DNA of 64,000 nucleotides, taken from contig NZ_JACHGB010000005.1 of assembly GCF_014202215.1 (NCBI RefSeq), positions 248,001-312,000 of the forward strand. The letters run 5' to 3'. The notes beneath the pieces are model-generated. The model was not told the origin of the DNA and searched no databases. It worked only from the letters and a program-made list of their open reading frames with translations. The position numbers were made by a program, and so were the translations under genes. This document shows positions 43,365 through 52,160 of this stretch, piece by piece (position 1 is the first letter of the stretch; every line of letters begins with the position of its first letter). The stretch comes from Quisquiliibacterium transsilvanicum. GTDB lineage: Bacteria; Pseudomonadota; Gammaproteobacteria; Burkholderiales; Burkholderiaceae_E.

Positions 43365-44500
43365 CCGACGCCATCCGCCCCTTCCGCATCGCAGTCCCCG
43401 ACACGGTCCTCGACGACCTGCGCGCCCGCCTGCGCAACACCCGCTGGCCTGAGGCCGAGACCGTGGACGACTGGAGCCAGGGCGTGCCGCTGGCCTGGAT
43501 GCGCGAGGTGTGCGCCTACTGGGCCGAGGACTACGACTGGCGCGCGCGCGAGGCGCTGCTCAATCGCTTCGACCAGTTCGTCACGCAGATCGACGGGCTG
43601 GACATTCATTTCGTCCACGTGCGTTCGCCGCATCCGCAGGCAACGCCGCTGCTGATCACCCATGGCTGGCCTGGGTCCATCGTCGAGTTCCACAAGGTGA
43701 TCGAGCCGCTGGTGGATCCGGTGCGCTTCGGCGGCGACGCTGCCGACGCCTTCCACGTGATCTGCCCTTCGCTGCCCGGCTACGCGTTCTCGGGCAAGCC
43801 CTCCGGCACCGGCTGGGGCGTGGACCGCATCGCCCAGGCCTGGGCCGCGCTGATGGCGCGGCTGGGCTACGCGCGCTACTTCGCGCAGGGCGGAGACTGG
43901 GGTTCGGCGGTCACCTCGGCGCTGGGCGCGCTGGACCCGGCGCATTGCGGGGGAATCCACGTCACGCTGGCCTCGGAGACGCGGCCCGACGTCGGCGACG
44001 AACCGACCGAGGAAGAGAAGCGCGCGATGCGCGGTCAGCGCCATTACCGCAAGTGGGATTCGGGCTACTCGAAGCAGCAGGGCACGCGTCCGCAGACCCT
44101 CGGCTACGGCCTCACCGACTCCCCGTCCGGGCAGGCCGCCTGGATCCTGGAGAAGTTCTGGGCCTGGACCGACTGCGACGGCCACCCGGAGAATGTGCTC
44201 GGCCGCGACGAGCTGCTCGACAACGTGATGCTCTACTGGGTGACCGCGAGCGCCGCGTCGTCCGCGCGCCTGTACTGGGAGAGCTTCGGCAAGGGCGGCG
44301 AGCGCCCGCCGATCGACGTGCCCACCGGCGTGGCTGTCTTCCCGAAAGAGATCATCACGCCGGTGCGCAAGTGGATGGAGCCGCGCTTCCGCAACATCGT
44401 GCACTGGAACGAGATGCCCAGGGGCGGGCACTTCGCGGCCTTCGAGCAGCCGGTGCTTTACGTGGAGGAGGTGCGGGGGTTCTTCCGGACCTTGCGCTGA
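43361..44500 (+). CDS. Epoxide hydrolase with EHN domain
   Basis: This 379-residue alpha/beta hydrolase begins with the epoxide-hydrolase N-terminal segment (FRIAVPDTVLDDLRARL, then NTRWPEAETVDDWSQG). It continues with the oxyanion-hole HGWPGS, the nucleophile Asp in GGDWGS and a C-terminal HFAAFEQP with the catalytic His. It opens epoxides to diols. It is translationally coupled to the reductase gene by ATGA overlap. Confidence 0.92.
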   Translation: MTDAIRPFRIAVPDTVLDDLRARLRNTRWPEAETVDDWSQGVPLAWMREVCAYWAEDYDWRAREALLNRFDQFVTQIDGLDIHFVHVRSPHPQATPLLITHGWPGSIVEFHKVIEPLVDPVRFGGDAADAFHVICPSLPGYAFSGKPSGTGWGVDRIAQAWAALMARLGYARYFAQGGDWGSAVTSALGALDPAHCGGIHVTLASETRPDVGDEPTEEEKRAMRGQRHYRKWDSGYSKQQGTRPQTLGYGLTDSPSGQAAWILEKFWAWTDCDGHPENVLGRDELLDNVMLYWVTASAASSARLYWESFGKGGERPPIDVPTGVAVFPKEIITPVRKWMEPRFRNIVHWNEMPRGGHFAAFEQPVLYVEEVRGFFRTLR

Positions 44501-44567
44501 CGCTCGCGTCGCGCGCAAGCTGAAACCTGGACGGGGCCGCCGAATGCCCCGCCTTCCCGGAGGCCCC

Positions 44568-45035
44568 ATGAACGAGATCAGCCTGGCGAACCCGCTGTTC
44601 GCCACCTACGCGATCGCCGCGTCGATCATGATCCTCAAGGCCGTCGGCATGTCCTGGCTGACGGTGCTGCGGATGATGCAGGTGAAGGGCGGCTATCGCT
44701 CGCCCGAGGACCTGCGCAGGACGCCGCTCAACCCGGCACCCAACCCCGCGCAGCTACAGCCCGACGAGCGCGTCGAGCGCATCCGCCGCATCCAGATGAA
44801 CGACCTGGAGAACCTGCCCTTCTTCCTGGCGGCGGGCTTCCTGTACGTGCTCAGCGAGCCATCGCTCGTCGAGGCGCGCTGGGTGCTCTATGGCTACGTG
44901 GTGTCGCGGCTGCTGCACTTCGGGGCCTACCTGAGCGCGCGCACCCACGACACCCGCGCCACGCTGTGGACCATCGGTTCGCTGCTTCTGGTCTACATGG
45001 CGGGGCGGGTGCTCGTCGTTGCGCTCGGGGGCTGA
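44568..45035 (+). CDS. MAPEG-family membrane protein
   Basis: This 155-residue protein has about four hydrophobic helices and the MAPEG pattern RIQMNDLENLPFFLAAGFLY in the second helix, preceded by RVERIRR. MAPEG members include microsomal glutathione transferases; a glutathione-dependent detoxification role would fit next to an epoxide hydrolase. The ATG at 44568 has GGAGG upstream. It lies 67 bp after the epoxide hydrolase in the same direction. Confidence 0.9.
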   Translation: MNEISLANPLFATYAIAASIMILKAVGMSWLTVLRMMQVKGGYRSPEDLRRTPLNPAPNPAQLQPDERVERIRRIQMNDLENLPFFLAAGFLYVLSEPSLVEARWVLYGYVVSRLLHFGAYLSARTHDTRATLWTIGSLLLVYMAGRVLVVALGG

Positions 45036-45043
45036 CTGCGTCC

Positions 45044-45064
45044 GGGCGCTTCCAGGCAGCGCCC
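45044..45064. terminator. GC-rich hairpin between convergent genes
   Basis: GGGCGCT (45044-45050) can pair with AGCGCCC (45058-45064) across a 7-base loop. It lies between the MAPEG gene and the convergent SDR gene. There is no T-run, so this is a weak terminator call. Confidence 0.35.
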
Positions 45065-45122
45065 CCGGAGCGCGCGAGGTCGCCGCTCTTCATGGCCTGG
45101 GGGTCCTTCGGCATGCAGGTGT

Positions 45123-45950
45123 TCAGATCGACCCGAAGCCACCACCGCAGATGACCACCTGACCGGACACGTAGTCGGACTCTGGCGTGCAGAGCATGTA
45201 CACCGCGCCCGCGCCGTCGTCCGGGGTTCCGGCTCGCCCAAGCGGAATGGTGGCCTTGGCCATGGCCATCAGGTCCGGGTTCACCCCGACCTTAATGTTG
45301 CGGCCCTCGATGTTCACCGTGGCGTTGCCGTCGGCGGTGACCTCGGTCAGGCGCGTATTGATCAGCCCGAAGGCCACGCAGTTCACGTTGACCTTCAGCC
45401 GGCCCCACTCCTTGGCCATCGTCTTGGTCAGGCCGATGATCCCGGCCTTGGCCGACGAATAGTTGACCTGTCCAGCGTTGCCGCCGGCGGCGACCGAGGA
45501 GATGTTGACCACCTTGCGGAAGACCTCCACCCCCGCGGCGGCATCGGCCTTGGCAGCGGCACTGATCACCGGGTAGGCGGCGCGCAGGATGCGGAACGGC
45601 GCCGTCAGGTGGCAGTCGAGGATCGCGTACCACTGCTCGTCCGTCATCTTGTGGATGACGCTGTCCCAGGTGTATCCGGCGTTGTTGACGATGATGTCGA
45701 TCGCCTTGTAGTTGTCCACCGCCGCCTTGATGAACCGGTCGGCGAAGTCCGGAGCCGTCACGCTGCCGGCGCAGGCCACCGCGTCGCCGCCCTTGCCGCG
45801 GATCTCCTCGACGACCGCGTGCGCCGGCTCGGCGTCGAGGTCGTTGACCACCACCCGCGCGCCGTTGGCCGCGAGTTTCAGCGCCAGGCTGCGGCCGATG
45901 CCGCGCCCCGATCCCGTGACCAGCGCCACCTTCCCTTCGAGCTGCTTCAT
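45123..45950 (-). CDS. Short-chain dehydrogenase/reductase
   Basis: This 275-residue SDR has TGSGRGIG (12-19) for cofactor binding, NNAG, and the catalytic NISS...YSSAKAG pattern with Tyr and Lys. The C-terminal half has an extra segment (VTADGNATVNIEGRNIKVGV) not seen in minimal SDRs. It probably oxidises a 3-hydroxyacyl-CoA to the 3-keto form. The ATG at 45950 has GGAG just upstream. It is the last gene of a five-gene minus-strand operon with two hydratases, a thiolase and an enoyl-CoA hydratase. Confidence 0.9.
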   Translation of the reverse strand: MKQLEGKVALVTGSGRGIGRSLALKLAANGARVVVNDLDAEPAHAVVEEIRGKGGDAVACAGSVTAPDFADRFIKAAVDNYKAIDIIVNNAGYTWDSVIHKMTDEQWYAILDCHLTAPFRILRAAYPVISAAAKADAAAGVEVFRKVVNISSVAAGGNAGQVNYSSAKAGIIGLTKTMAKEWGRLKVNVNCVAFGLINTRLTEVTADGNATVNIEGRNIKVGVNPDLMAMAKATIPLGRAGTPDDGAGAVYMLCTPESDYVSGQVVICGGGFGSI

Positions 45951-45978
45951 CTCCGTTCCTCCGTTCCGATGGGTTCGT

Positions 45979-46398
45979 TCAATCCAGGGCCACGACCGCC
46001 TCGCCGAGGATCTTGTCCTCGCCGTACTGGTTCGCGCAGCGCAGCTCCACCCTGACGCGCTTCTCGCCAGCCTCCTCGTACTTCTCGACGACGCGTCCGG
46101 CGCAGGCGGGCGCATGCCCGAGCTGCGTGATCCCGGTGAAACGCATCGATACCCTCCGCAATCTCTGCTGCGGCACCCAGCCCGTGAGCAGGCGTCCCAG
46201 GTAGGCGGCCGACAGCATCCCGTGGGCGAACACGTCCGGCATCCCGCACCGGCGCGCGAAATCGAGGTCGATATGGATCGGGTTGTGGTCGCCAGAGGCG
46301 CCGGCGTAGAGCGCCAGCGTCGTGCGGCTGATCGGCGGCAGGCTCAGGACCGGCAGCGCGTCGCCCACATTCACGTCTTCGAACTTCGGCGTCTTCAT
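45979..46398 (-). CDS. MaoC-like dehydratase/hydratase
   Basis: This 139-residue single-hotdog protein has the hydratase-2 motif ASGDHNPIHID with the catalytic Asp/His, and VFAHGMLSAAYLG. It adds water to 2-enoyl-CoA, giving an (R)-3-hydroxyacyl-CoA. A second small hotdog gene lies 11 bp upstream on the same strand; the pair probably forms one heterodimeric hydratase, as in steroid side-chain degradation. It lies 28 bp before the SDR gene. Confidence 0.9.
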   Translation of the reverse strand: MKTPKFEDVNVGDALPVLSLPPISRTTLALYAGASGDHNPIHIDLDFARRCGMPDVFAHGMLSAAYLGRLLTGWVPQQRLRRVSMRFTGITQLGHAPACAGRVVEKYEEAGEKRVRVELRCANQYGEDKILGEAVVALD

Positions 46399-46409
46399 GC
46401 TTGCGGTCC

Positions 46410-46853
46410 TCAGGCGTTGCGCTGGACGACCGAGGAGCGCATGTCAGCGACGTGCTCCCCCGCCTGGTTGGTGATTCTGGTCTCCTGCACGACGAACTCC
46501 AGGGCGCCGTTCTTCTTGTCGTAGACGTCGCCGACGCGGGTGTCGAAGCTCAGCGTATCCCCCGCGTAAGCCATCCGGTGATAGACGAACTCCTGCTCCG
46601 CATGCAGGATCCGCCCTAGGTCGAAGCCGAGCACCTTCAGCGTCTCGACCAGGTTCCGCCCCTCGCCCTCCAGGCACATCAGGAAAGTGGGGGGAACCGG
46701 AAGCGACCGATGCCCGGCGGCCTTCGCGGCGGCCTCGTCGACGTAGACCGGATCGCTCTCCCCGATCGCCTTCGCGAAGAAGCGCAGCCTCCCCTTCTCC
46801 ACTTCCGCGACCGTCACGCCGAGCGAACGGCCGATCAGGCTCTTGTCTGCCAT
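46410..46853 (-). CDS. MaoC N-terminal/FAS1-like dehydratase domain protein
   Basis: This 147-residue hotdog protein has the FAS1-type dehydratase N-terminal pattern FAKAIGESDPVYVDEAAAKA and AGHRSLPVPPTFLM, then HRMAYAGDTLSF. It lacks the full hydratase-2 motif of its neighbour, which suggests it is the structural or substrate-binding half of a heterodimer. The ATG at 46853 follows GGAG-like sequence. It lies between the thiolase gene and the MaoC gene in one operon. Confidence 0.86.
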   Translation of the reverse strand: MADKSLIGRSLGVTVAEVEKGRLRFFAKAIGESDPVYVDEAAAKAAGHRSLPVPPTFLMCLEGEGRNLVETLKVLGFDLGRILHAEQEFVYHRMAYAGDTLSFDTRVGDVYDKKNGALEFVVQETRITNQAGEHVADMRSSVVQRNA

Positions 46854-46912
46854 TCCTGTTTCACTCCTCTGCGATGTCCCGTGAGCGCATTCCTTGCGCC
46901 CACGGCGATTCC

Positions 46913-48100
46913 TCAGCCGTTGCGGCCGTACAGCGTCACCACGCAGGCGCCGCCGAGTCCGAGGTTGTGTTGCAGCGCGAGCGTCGCGCCCTCCACCTGA
47001 CGCCTGTCCGCGGTGCCACGAAGCTGGTGGGTCAGCTCGTAGCACTGCGCCAGCCCGGTGGCGCCCAGCGGATGTCCCTTGGACAGCAGCCCGCCCGACG
47101 GGTTGGTGACCACCGCCCCCCCGTAGGTGTTGTCGCCGTCGCTCACGAACTTCTCCGCGCCGCCCTCGGAACAGAAGTCGAGCGCTTCGTAGGTGAGCAG
47201 CTCGTTGTGCGCGAAACAGTCGTGCAGTTCGGCAACGCGGATGTCCTCCGGACCGACGCCTGCCTGCTCGTAGACTTCGCGCGCGGCAGCGCGGGCCATG
47301 TCGAAGCCCACCATCCGGATCATCGAAGGCGGCTCGAAGGAGCTGACGGTGTCGGTGGTCATCGACTGCGCGAGGATCGCCACGTCGGTGCGAAGGCCGT
47401 GCTTCTTCGCGAAGCGCTCCGAGACCAGCAGCGCGGCGGCCGCTCCGCAAGTGGGCGGACAGGCCATCAGCCGGGTCATCACGCCGGGCCAGATCTGCTG
47501 GTCGGCCATGACGTCCTCCGTGCTCACCACCTTCCTGAAAATCGCCAGCGGGTTGTTCGCCGCATGCCGGCTGGCCTTCGCGCGAATCGCGGCGAAGGTC
47601 TCCACCTTCGTTCCATAGCGCTGCATGTGCTCGCGACCTGCCCCGCCGAAGTGGCACAAGGCCATCGGGATCCGGACGTCACCGCAGAGCTCGTCGGCCA
47701 CCGCCTGGCCCTTGCCCATGATCGGCGGACGGTCCTGCCACACCGTTCCGAGCGCCCCGGGCTTCATCTGCTCGAAGCCCAACGCGAGCGCACAGTCGAC
47801 CACCCCGCTTTCCACCGCCTGGCGAGCCAGGTAGAGCGCGGTGGAGCCGGTGGAGCAGTTGTTGTTGACGTTGACGATGGGGATGCCGCTCAGGCCGACT
47901 TCGTACAGCGCCGACTGTCCAGCGGTCGAATCACCGTAGACGTAGCCGACATAGGCCTGCCGGATCAGCTCGTAGCCCGCCCCCGCGTCCGCCAGCGCGA
48001 GCCGGACGGCCTCGGCCCCCATCTCGATGTAGGAAGCGCTGGCGCCAGGCTTCGTGAACGGAATCATGCCGACGCCGGCGACGTGGACCTTCTGTGTCAT
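46913..48100 (-). CDS. Thiolase family protein (SCP2/lipid-transfer type)
   Basis: This 395-residue SCP2-type thiolase has the nucleophile in NVNNNCSTGSTALY (about residues 80-93), the ELHDCFAHNE region and the GGLLSKGHPLGATGLAQ loop. It would cleave or condense acyl chains on CoA. It shares its domain plan with the thiolase at 19762 but is only distantly alike in sequence. The ATG at 48100 gives the conserved KVHVAGVGMIPF start. It is the second gene of the minus-strand operon. Confidence 0.9.
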   Translation of the reverse strand: MTQKVHVAGVGMIPFTKPGASASYIEMGAEAVRLALADAGAGYELIRQAYVGYVYGDSTAGQSALYEVGLSGIPIVNVNNNCSTGSTALYLARQAVESGVVDCALALGFEQMKPGALGTVWQDRPPIMGKGQAVADELCGDVRIPMALCHFGGAGREHMQRYGTKVETFAAIRAKASRHAANNPLAIFRKVVSTEDVMADQQIWPGVMTRLMACPPTCGAAAALLVSERFAKKHGLRTDVAILAQSMTTDTVSSFEPPSMIRMVGFDMARAAAREVYEQAGVGPEDIRVAELHDCFAHNELLTYEALDFCSEGGAEKFVSDGDNTYGGAVVTNPSGGLLSKGHPLGATGLAQCYELTHQLRGTADRRQVEGATLALQHNLGLGGACVVTLYGRNG

Positions 48101-48134
48101 CCGAGTGCTCTCCTGGTTGTCCGATCGGGTGTAT

Positions 48135-48932
48135 TCAGTCCGGTGCGCTGCCCGAGAAGCGGGGCGCACGCTTCTCGACGAAGGCCGTCACTCCCTCGCG
48201 GCCGTCGGCGGAGCGGGCACACTCGAGGAGCGCGTCCCGCTCGAGGTCGAGATGCATTCTCAGGTCATGCTCGTGCGCCGCGTCGCACAGACGCTTGATT
48301 CCGCCGAGCGACTTCCTGGCACCGCGCGCGAGTTGGGCGGCAAGGGTGCAGGCAGCTGCCATCAGGTCTTGCGAATCGTGCAGCTCGTCGACGATGCCCC
48401 AGCGAAGACACTGCTCCGCGCTGATCGCCCGGTTGGTCATCAGGATCTGCTTTGCGCGCGCGGCGCCAGCCCGGCGCGCCAGGTACCAGGAAGCGCCGAG
48501 ATCGGGGCTCAGGCCGATGGCCGAATAGCCGCCCCTGAGCTTCATCTCCGGAGACGCAAACACCAGGTCGGCGCAGAGGGCGATCGCGATGCCAGCACCG
48601 CCCACGGGTCCCTGCACCGCGCTGATCACTGGAACCGGAAGGGTCGCCAGACGGTGGATCGTCGGATGCACGCTGGAGAGGATCTCCTCGATGAGCGCGT
48701 CAAGGTGATCGCGCCGCTCGACGAACTCGTCGATGTCGCCGCCCGCACAGAACTGCCGGCCATTCGACGAGATCACGATCACGCCGACCTCGGCCTGCGC
48801 GGCCTGCTCGACGACCGAGTTCAGCTGCCGTGCCGCGGTCGTGTTCAGTGCATTGGCCGCTTCCGGCCTGTTCAGGCGGATGTGACCGACGCCGTCCTCG
48901 ACGTGCCAAAGCACGAATCCCATGCCGCTCAT
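48135..48932 (-). CDS. Enoyl-CoA hydratase/isomerase
   Basis: This 265-residue crotonase-fold protein has the CoA-binding oxyanion motif FCAGGDIDEF and GPVGGAGIAIALCADLVFA, and IGLSPDLGASWYL, where an Asp stands in the position of one of the usual catalytic Glu residues. This pattern is common in isomerase-type members such as PaaG. The ATG at 48932 is chosen because GGAG lies seven bases upstream; ATGs at 48938 and 48923 are also possible. It is the first gene of the minus-strand operon. Confidence 0.88.
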   Translation of the reverse strand: MSGMGFVLWHVEDGVGHIRLNRPEAANALNTTAARQLNSVVEQAAQAEVGVIVISSNGRQFCAGGDIDEFVERRDHLDALIEEILSSVHPTIHRLATLPVPVISAVQGPVGGAGIAIALCADLVFASPEMKLRGGYSAIGLSPDLGASWYLARRAGAARAKQILMTNRAISAEQCLRWGIVDELHDSQDLMAAACTLAAQLARGARKSLGGIKRLCDAAHEHDLRMHLDLERDALLECARSADGREGVTAFVEKRAPRFSGSAPD

Positions 48933-49264
48933 TCGCATGCTCCGTTCCCGATCGGCGACCCTCGCCGTTGTCCGTGGAAATCGCATTCGATTCTCGGCAG
49001 CGCGGCGGATCAACGCATCGTCCGAACGGGTAGAAATCCTCGGCTCTCAACTGTCCCGGTTATGCCGCCGATGGCTCCCGGCCGCCCGTCGATCCGGACG
49101 CGTCGGGAGATCATCGAATCATCCTTTTGAACGAGGGCGAAGATCGATTTCCATCCTTTCGTTCGATGAAGAGGACCTCGCCGGTCGTCAGACTGTCTCC
49201 GATACAGCAACGATCCGCGGACCGCCGTCAAGGCGATCGCCCCGGACACACAAGGGAGACAGAC
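48933..49264. promoter_or_regulatory. Divergent promoter region with inverted and direct repeats
   Basis: No gene lies in these 332 bp, which separate the two divergent operons. TCATCGAA (49111-49118) and TTCGATGA (49162-49169) form an 8-bp inverted repeat, and CATCCTTT occurs twice as a direct repeat (49120-49127 and 49152-49159). The arrangement suggests a regulator site controlling one or both operons. The MalT-type regulator at 57379 is a candidate. Confidence 0.4.
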
Positions 49265-50485
49265 ATGACGAAGAGAAACCTCGACGCCTTGCGGCGCACA
49301 CTGCTGGTCCTGGGCGCCAGCTCCATGCTTGCCGGTGCAGCAGCGGCGCAGACGAAGAACTACGGGCCCGGGGTCACGGACACCGAGATCAAGATCGGAC
49401 AGGCGGCGCCCTACAGCGGTCCGGCCTCCGCATACGGGGCGATCGGGAAGACCATCGCGGCGCATTTCCGCAAGGTCAACGACGAAGGCGGCATCAATGG
49501 ACGCAAGATCAACCTGATCAGCCTCGACGACTCCTTCAGCCCGCCCAAGACCGTCGAGGTGGTGCGCAGGCTCGTCGAGAGCGAGAACGTCCTCTTCGTG
49601 CACACCATCGGCAGTTCGACCACGGCAGCGGTGCAGCGTTACCTCAATCAGAACAAGGTTCCCCAGCTCTTCGTCAGCACAGGCGCAACCAAGTGGGGCG
49701 ACCACAAGAACTTTCCCTGGACCATCGGCTTCAATGCCACCTACCAGACCGAAGGCATCGTCTACGCGCGCTACCTGCTGAAGGAGAAGCCCGACGCGAA
49801 GGTCGCCGTTCTTTACCAGAACGACGACTTCGGCAAGGACGTGCTGGCCGGCTTCAAGATGGGCCTGGGCGAAAAGGCGAAGGCACTGATCGTGGCCGAG
49901 CGCTCCTACGAGCTGACCGATCCGATGATCGACACCCAGCTGATCAGCCTGCAGGCCTCCGGCGCAGACGTCCTGCTCAACCTGACGACGCCGAAATTCG
50001 CCGCCATGTCGATCCGCAAGGTCTACGAGATGGGCTGGAAACCGCTCCACATCCTGGCGAACGTGAGCGCGTCCGTGGGTTCCGTGCTGAAGCCTGCCGG
50101 GCTCGAAAAGGCGGTGGGAATCATCAGCAGCGCCTACACGAAGGACCCGACGGACGCCGCCTGGGCGAACGACCCCGCGATGAACGAGTGGCGCGCGTTC
50201 ATGAAGAAATACTACCCGGATGGAAGCCTCGACGACTGGATCAACGTCTATTCCCAGGGGATGGCCCAGGCGATGGTGCAGACGCTGAAGCAGGCTGGCG
50301 ATGATCTCAGCCGCGAGAACGTGATGCGCCAGGCGGCGAACCTGAAGGACCTCGAGCTGCCGAGCCTCCTGCCCGGCATCCGCATCAACACCGGACCCAC
50401 CGACTACTACCCGATCGAGCAGCTTCGCCTGAACCGCTTCGACGGCAAGCAGTGGGTGCTGTTCGGCGACGTGATCGGCAAGTGA
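49265..50485 (+). CDS. Periplasmic substrate-binding protein, branched-chain amino acid ABC type
   Basis: This 406-residue type 1 binding protein has a signal peptide (RRTLLVLGASSMLAG, cleavage near AAAQ), DTEIKIGQAAPYSGPASAYG, GGINGRKINLISLDDSFSPP and PTDYYPIEQLRLNRF. It is a close paralogue of the protein at 32153. It is the first gene of a seven-gene operon for CoA-thioester degradation, with no permease or ATPase. It may capture the substrate for a transporter encoded elsewhere. AAGGGAGA lies just upstream of the ATG. Confidence 0.91.
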   Translation: MTKRNLDALRRTLLVLGASSMLAGAAAAQTKNYGPGVTDTEIKIGQAAPYSGPASAYGAIGKTIAAHFRKVNDEGGINGRKINLISLDDSFSPPKTVEVVRRLVESENVLFVHTIGSSTTAAVQRYLNQNKVPQLFVSTGATKWGDHKNFPWTIGFNATYQTEGIVYARYLLKEKPDAKVAVLYQNDDFGKDVLAGFKMGLGEKAKALIVAERSYELTDPMIDTQLISLQASGADVLLNLTTPKFAAMSIRKVYEMGWKPLHILANVSASVGSVLKPAGLEKAVGIISSAYTKDPTDAAWANDPAMNEWRAFMKKYYPDGSLDDWINVYSQGMAQAMVQTLKQAGDDLSRENVMRQAANLKDLELPSLLPGIRINTGPTDYYPIEQLRLNRFDGKQWVLFGDVIGK

Positions 50486-50489
50486 CGCG

Positions 50490-51335
50490 ATGCACAAGGC
50501 AGACGAGACGCAGCCGGGGCCCGGCGCCCCGCTCACCTTGGTCGTCGAGCGCGGAATCGCGACCGTCACCCTCGACAACGCGGCGGCGCGCAATGCGATA
50601 GACCAGCGCAGCAGCAACGCGCTGATCGACGCCATCGATCGCATCGCCGACGATCCATCGGTGCGCGTTGTCCTGATCCGGGCGAACGGACCGATGTTCT
50701 GCCCGGGCGCATCGATGGCCTTCCTGGCGCCCGACCTGTCCGGCATGGCGGCTCGCATCGATGCTCTGCTGACGGCCCTGAATCCAGCGCTGGCGAAGCT
50801 GCGCACGCTCGACGTCGTCGTCGTGACCGCGGTCCACGGCGCGGTCGCCGGCGGCGGTCTCGGCTACCTCAACATGGCCGACATCGTCGTCGCGGCCCAG
50901 GGAACGAAGTTCAGCCTCGCCTACAGCCGGATCGGCGCCACGCCGGACCTCGGCGCGACCTGGTACCTGCCGCGGCTGCTCGGTGAACGGCGGGCGCTCG
51001 AACTCCTGATCCTGTCCGACGGATTCGATGCGGACCGTGCACAGGCGCTCGGACTGGTGAACCTCGTCTTCCCGGATGCCGCGTTCGACGCCGAGACCGA
51101 GAAACTGGTGGAGCGCCTGCGCACCGGCGCCACCGGATCGTTTGCAGCGATCAAGCGGCTGGTCCGGCAATCGCATGGCAACACGCTTGCCGAGCAGCTG
51201 GACGCGGAGCGACGTGAAATCGTCACGGCGGCATGCGGCAGCGAGTTCGGCGAGGGCGTGCGCGCCTTCGCCGATCGACGCGCCCCGAGTTTCGTCCCCA
51301 TCGGCGCATCGGATTCGACTGGAGACGAGTCATGA
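50490..51335 (+). CDS. Enoyl-CoA hydratase/isomerase
   Basis: This 281-residue crotonase-fold protein has FCPGASMAFL, HGAVAGGGLGYLNMADIVVA and IGATPDLGATWYLPRLLG, with Asp in the position of a usual catalytic Glu. It is PaaG-like in this respect, so an isomerase role is as likely as hydration. It starts 4 bp after the binding-protein stop, and its own stop overlaps the next SDR start (ATGA). Confidence 0.88.
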   Translation: MHKADETQPGPGAPLTLVVERGIATVTLDNAAARNAIDQRSSNALIDAIDRIADDPSVRVVLIRANGPMFCPGASMAFLAPDLSGMAARIDALLTALNPALAKLRTLDVVVVTAVHGAVAGGGLGYLNMADIVVAAQGTKFSLAYSRIGATPDLGATWYLPRLLGERRALELLILSDGFDADRAQALGLVNLVFPDAAFDAETEKLVERLRTGATGSFAAIKRLVRQSHGNTLAEQLDAERREIVTAACGSEFGEGVRAFADRRAPSFVPIGASDSTGDES

Positions 51336-52096
51336 GCGAACTCGCGGGAAAGATCGCACTGATCACGGGCGCAGCATCCGGGATCGGCCTCGCGACGTCC
51401 GAGCTGATGGCGGCGGCCGGCGCGACCGTCGTCATGGCCGACCTGGACCAGGAGGCGGGGAACAATGCAGCCGCCTCGGTGGAACGCTCCGGAGGTCGGG
51501 CCGTCTTCCACAGGCTCGACGTACGTGATGCTCAGGCCTGCAGCGCGCTCGTCGAGTCCGTGGTCGAGCGCTTCGGTCACCTTGACGTTGCCTTCAACAA
51601 TGCGGGGATCTCCGGCAGCACGTCGCTGACCGAGGACCAGGGGCTCGAGCTCTGGCAGCGCGTGCTCGACGTGAACCTGACCGGGGTCTTCCACTGCCTG
51701 GTGCCGCAGCTGCGCGCGATGCGCGCGGCAGGCAAGGGGGCGATCGTCAACACCGCGTCCATCGCGGGCACCGGCGGCGCGGCCGGGGCGGCGGCCTACT
51801 CGGCCTCGAAGCACGGCGTGATCGGCCTGACGCGCACCGCCGCGCTGGAGTACGCGAAGCACGGCATCCGGATCAACGCAGTATGCCCGGGATATATCGA
51901 GACGCCGATGACCGTGGGTGACCGCAGCATCTTCACCGGCCCGCACCTCGACCGCGCCGTGTCGGCCGCGCCCATGCGGCGGCTCGGGCGTCCGCAGGAG
52001 ATCGCCGAGATGGTGCTCTGGCTCTGCTCGGACCGCTCCTCCTACGTGACCGGTGGCCAGCACATCGTCGATGGCGGCGTCACGGCAAGCTGCTGA
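51332..52096 (+). CDS. Short-chain dehydrogenase/reductase
   Basis: This 254-residue classical SDR has TGAASGIG (12-19), FNNAGIS, and the catalytic Ser in NTASIAG with Tyr and Lys in AAYSASKHG. The PGYIETPM segment closes the active site. It probably oxidises a 3-hydroxyacyl-CoA. It starts with a 4-bp overlap with the preceding hydratase and lies 64 bp before the next one, so it is part of the operon. Confidence 0.91.
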   Translation: MSELAGKIALITGAASGIGLATSELMAAAGATVVMADLDQEAGNNAAASVERSGGRAVFHRLDVRDAQACSALVESVVERFGHLDVAFNNAGISGSTSLTEDQGLELWQRVLDVNLTGVFHCLVPQLRAMRAAGKGAIVNTASIAGTGGAAGAAAYSASKHGVIGLTRTAALEYAKHGIRINAVCPGYIETPMTVGDRSIFTGPHLDRAVSAAPMRRLGRPQEIAEMVLWLCSDRSSYVTGGQHIVDGGVTASC

Positions 52097-52160
52097 GTCC
52101 CGGAACCCCTTTCACGCGTCGACACAAAGCGTGATCCGCACTCCCGAACAGGATGAACAG

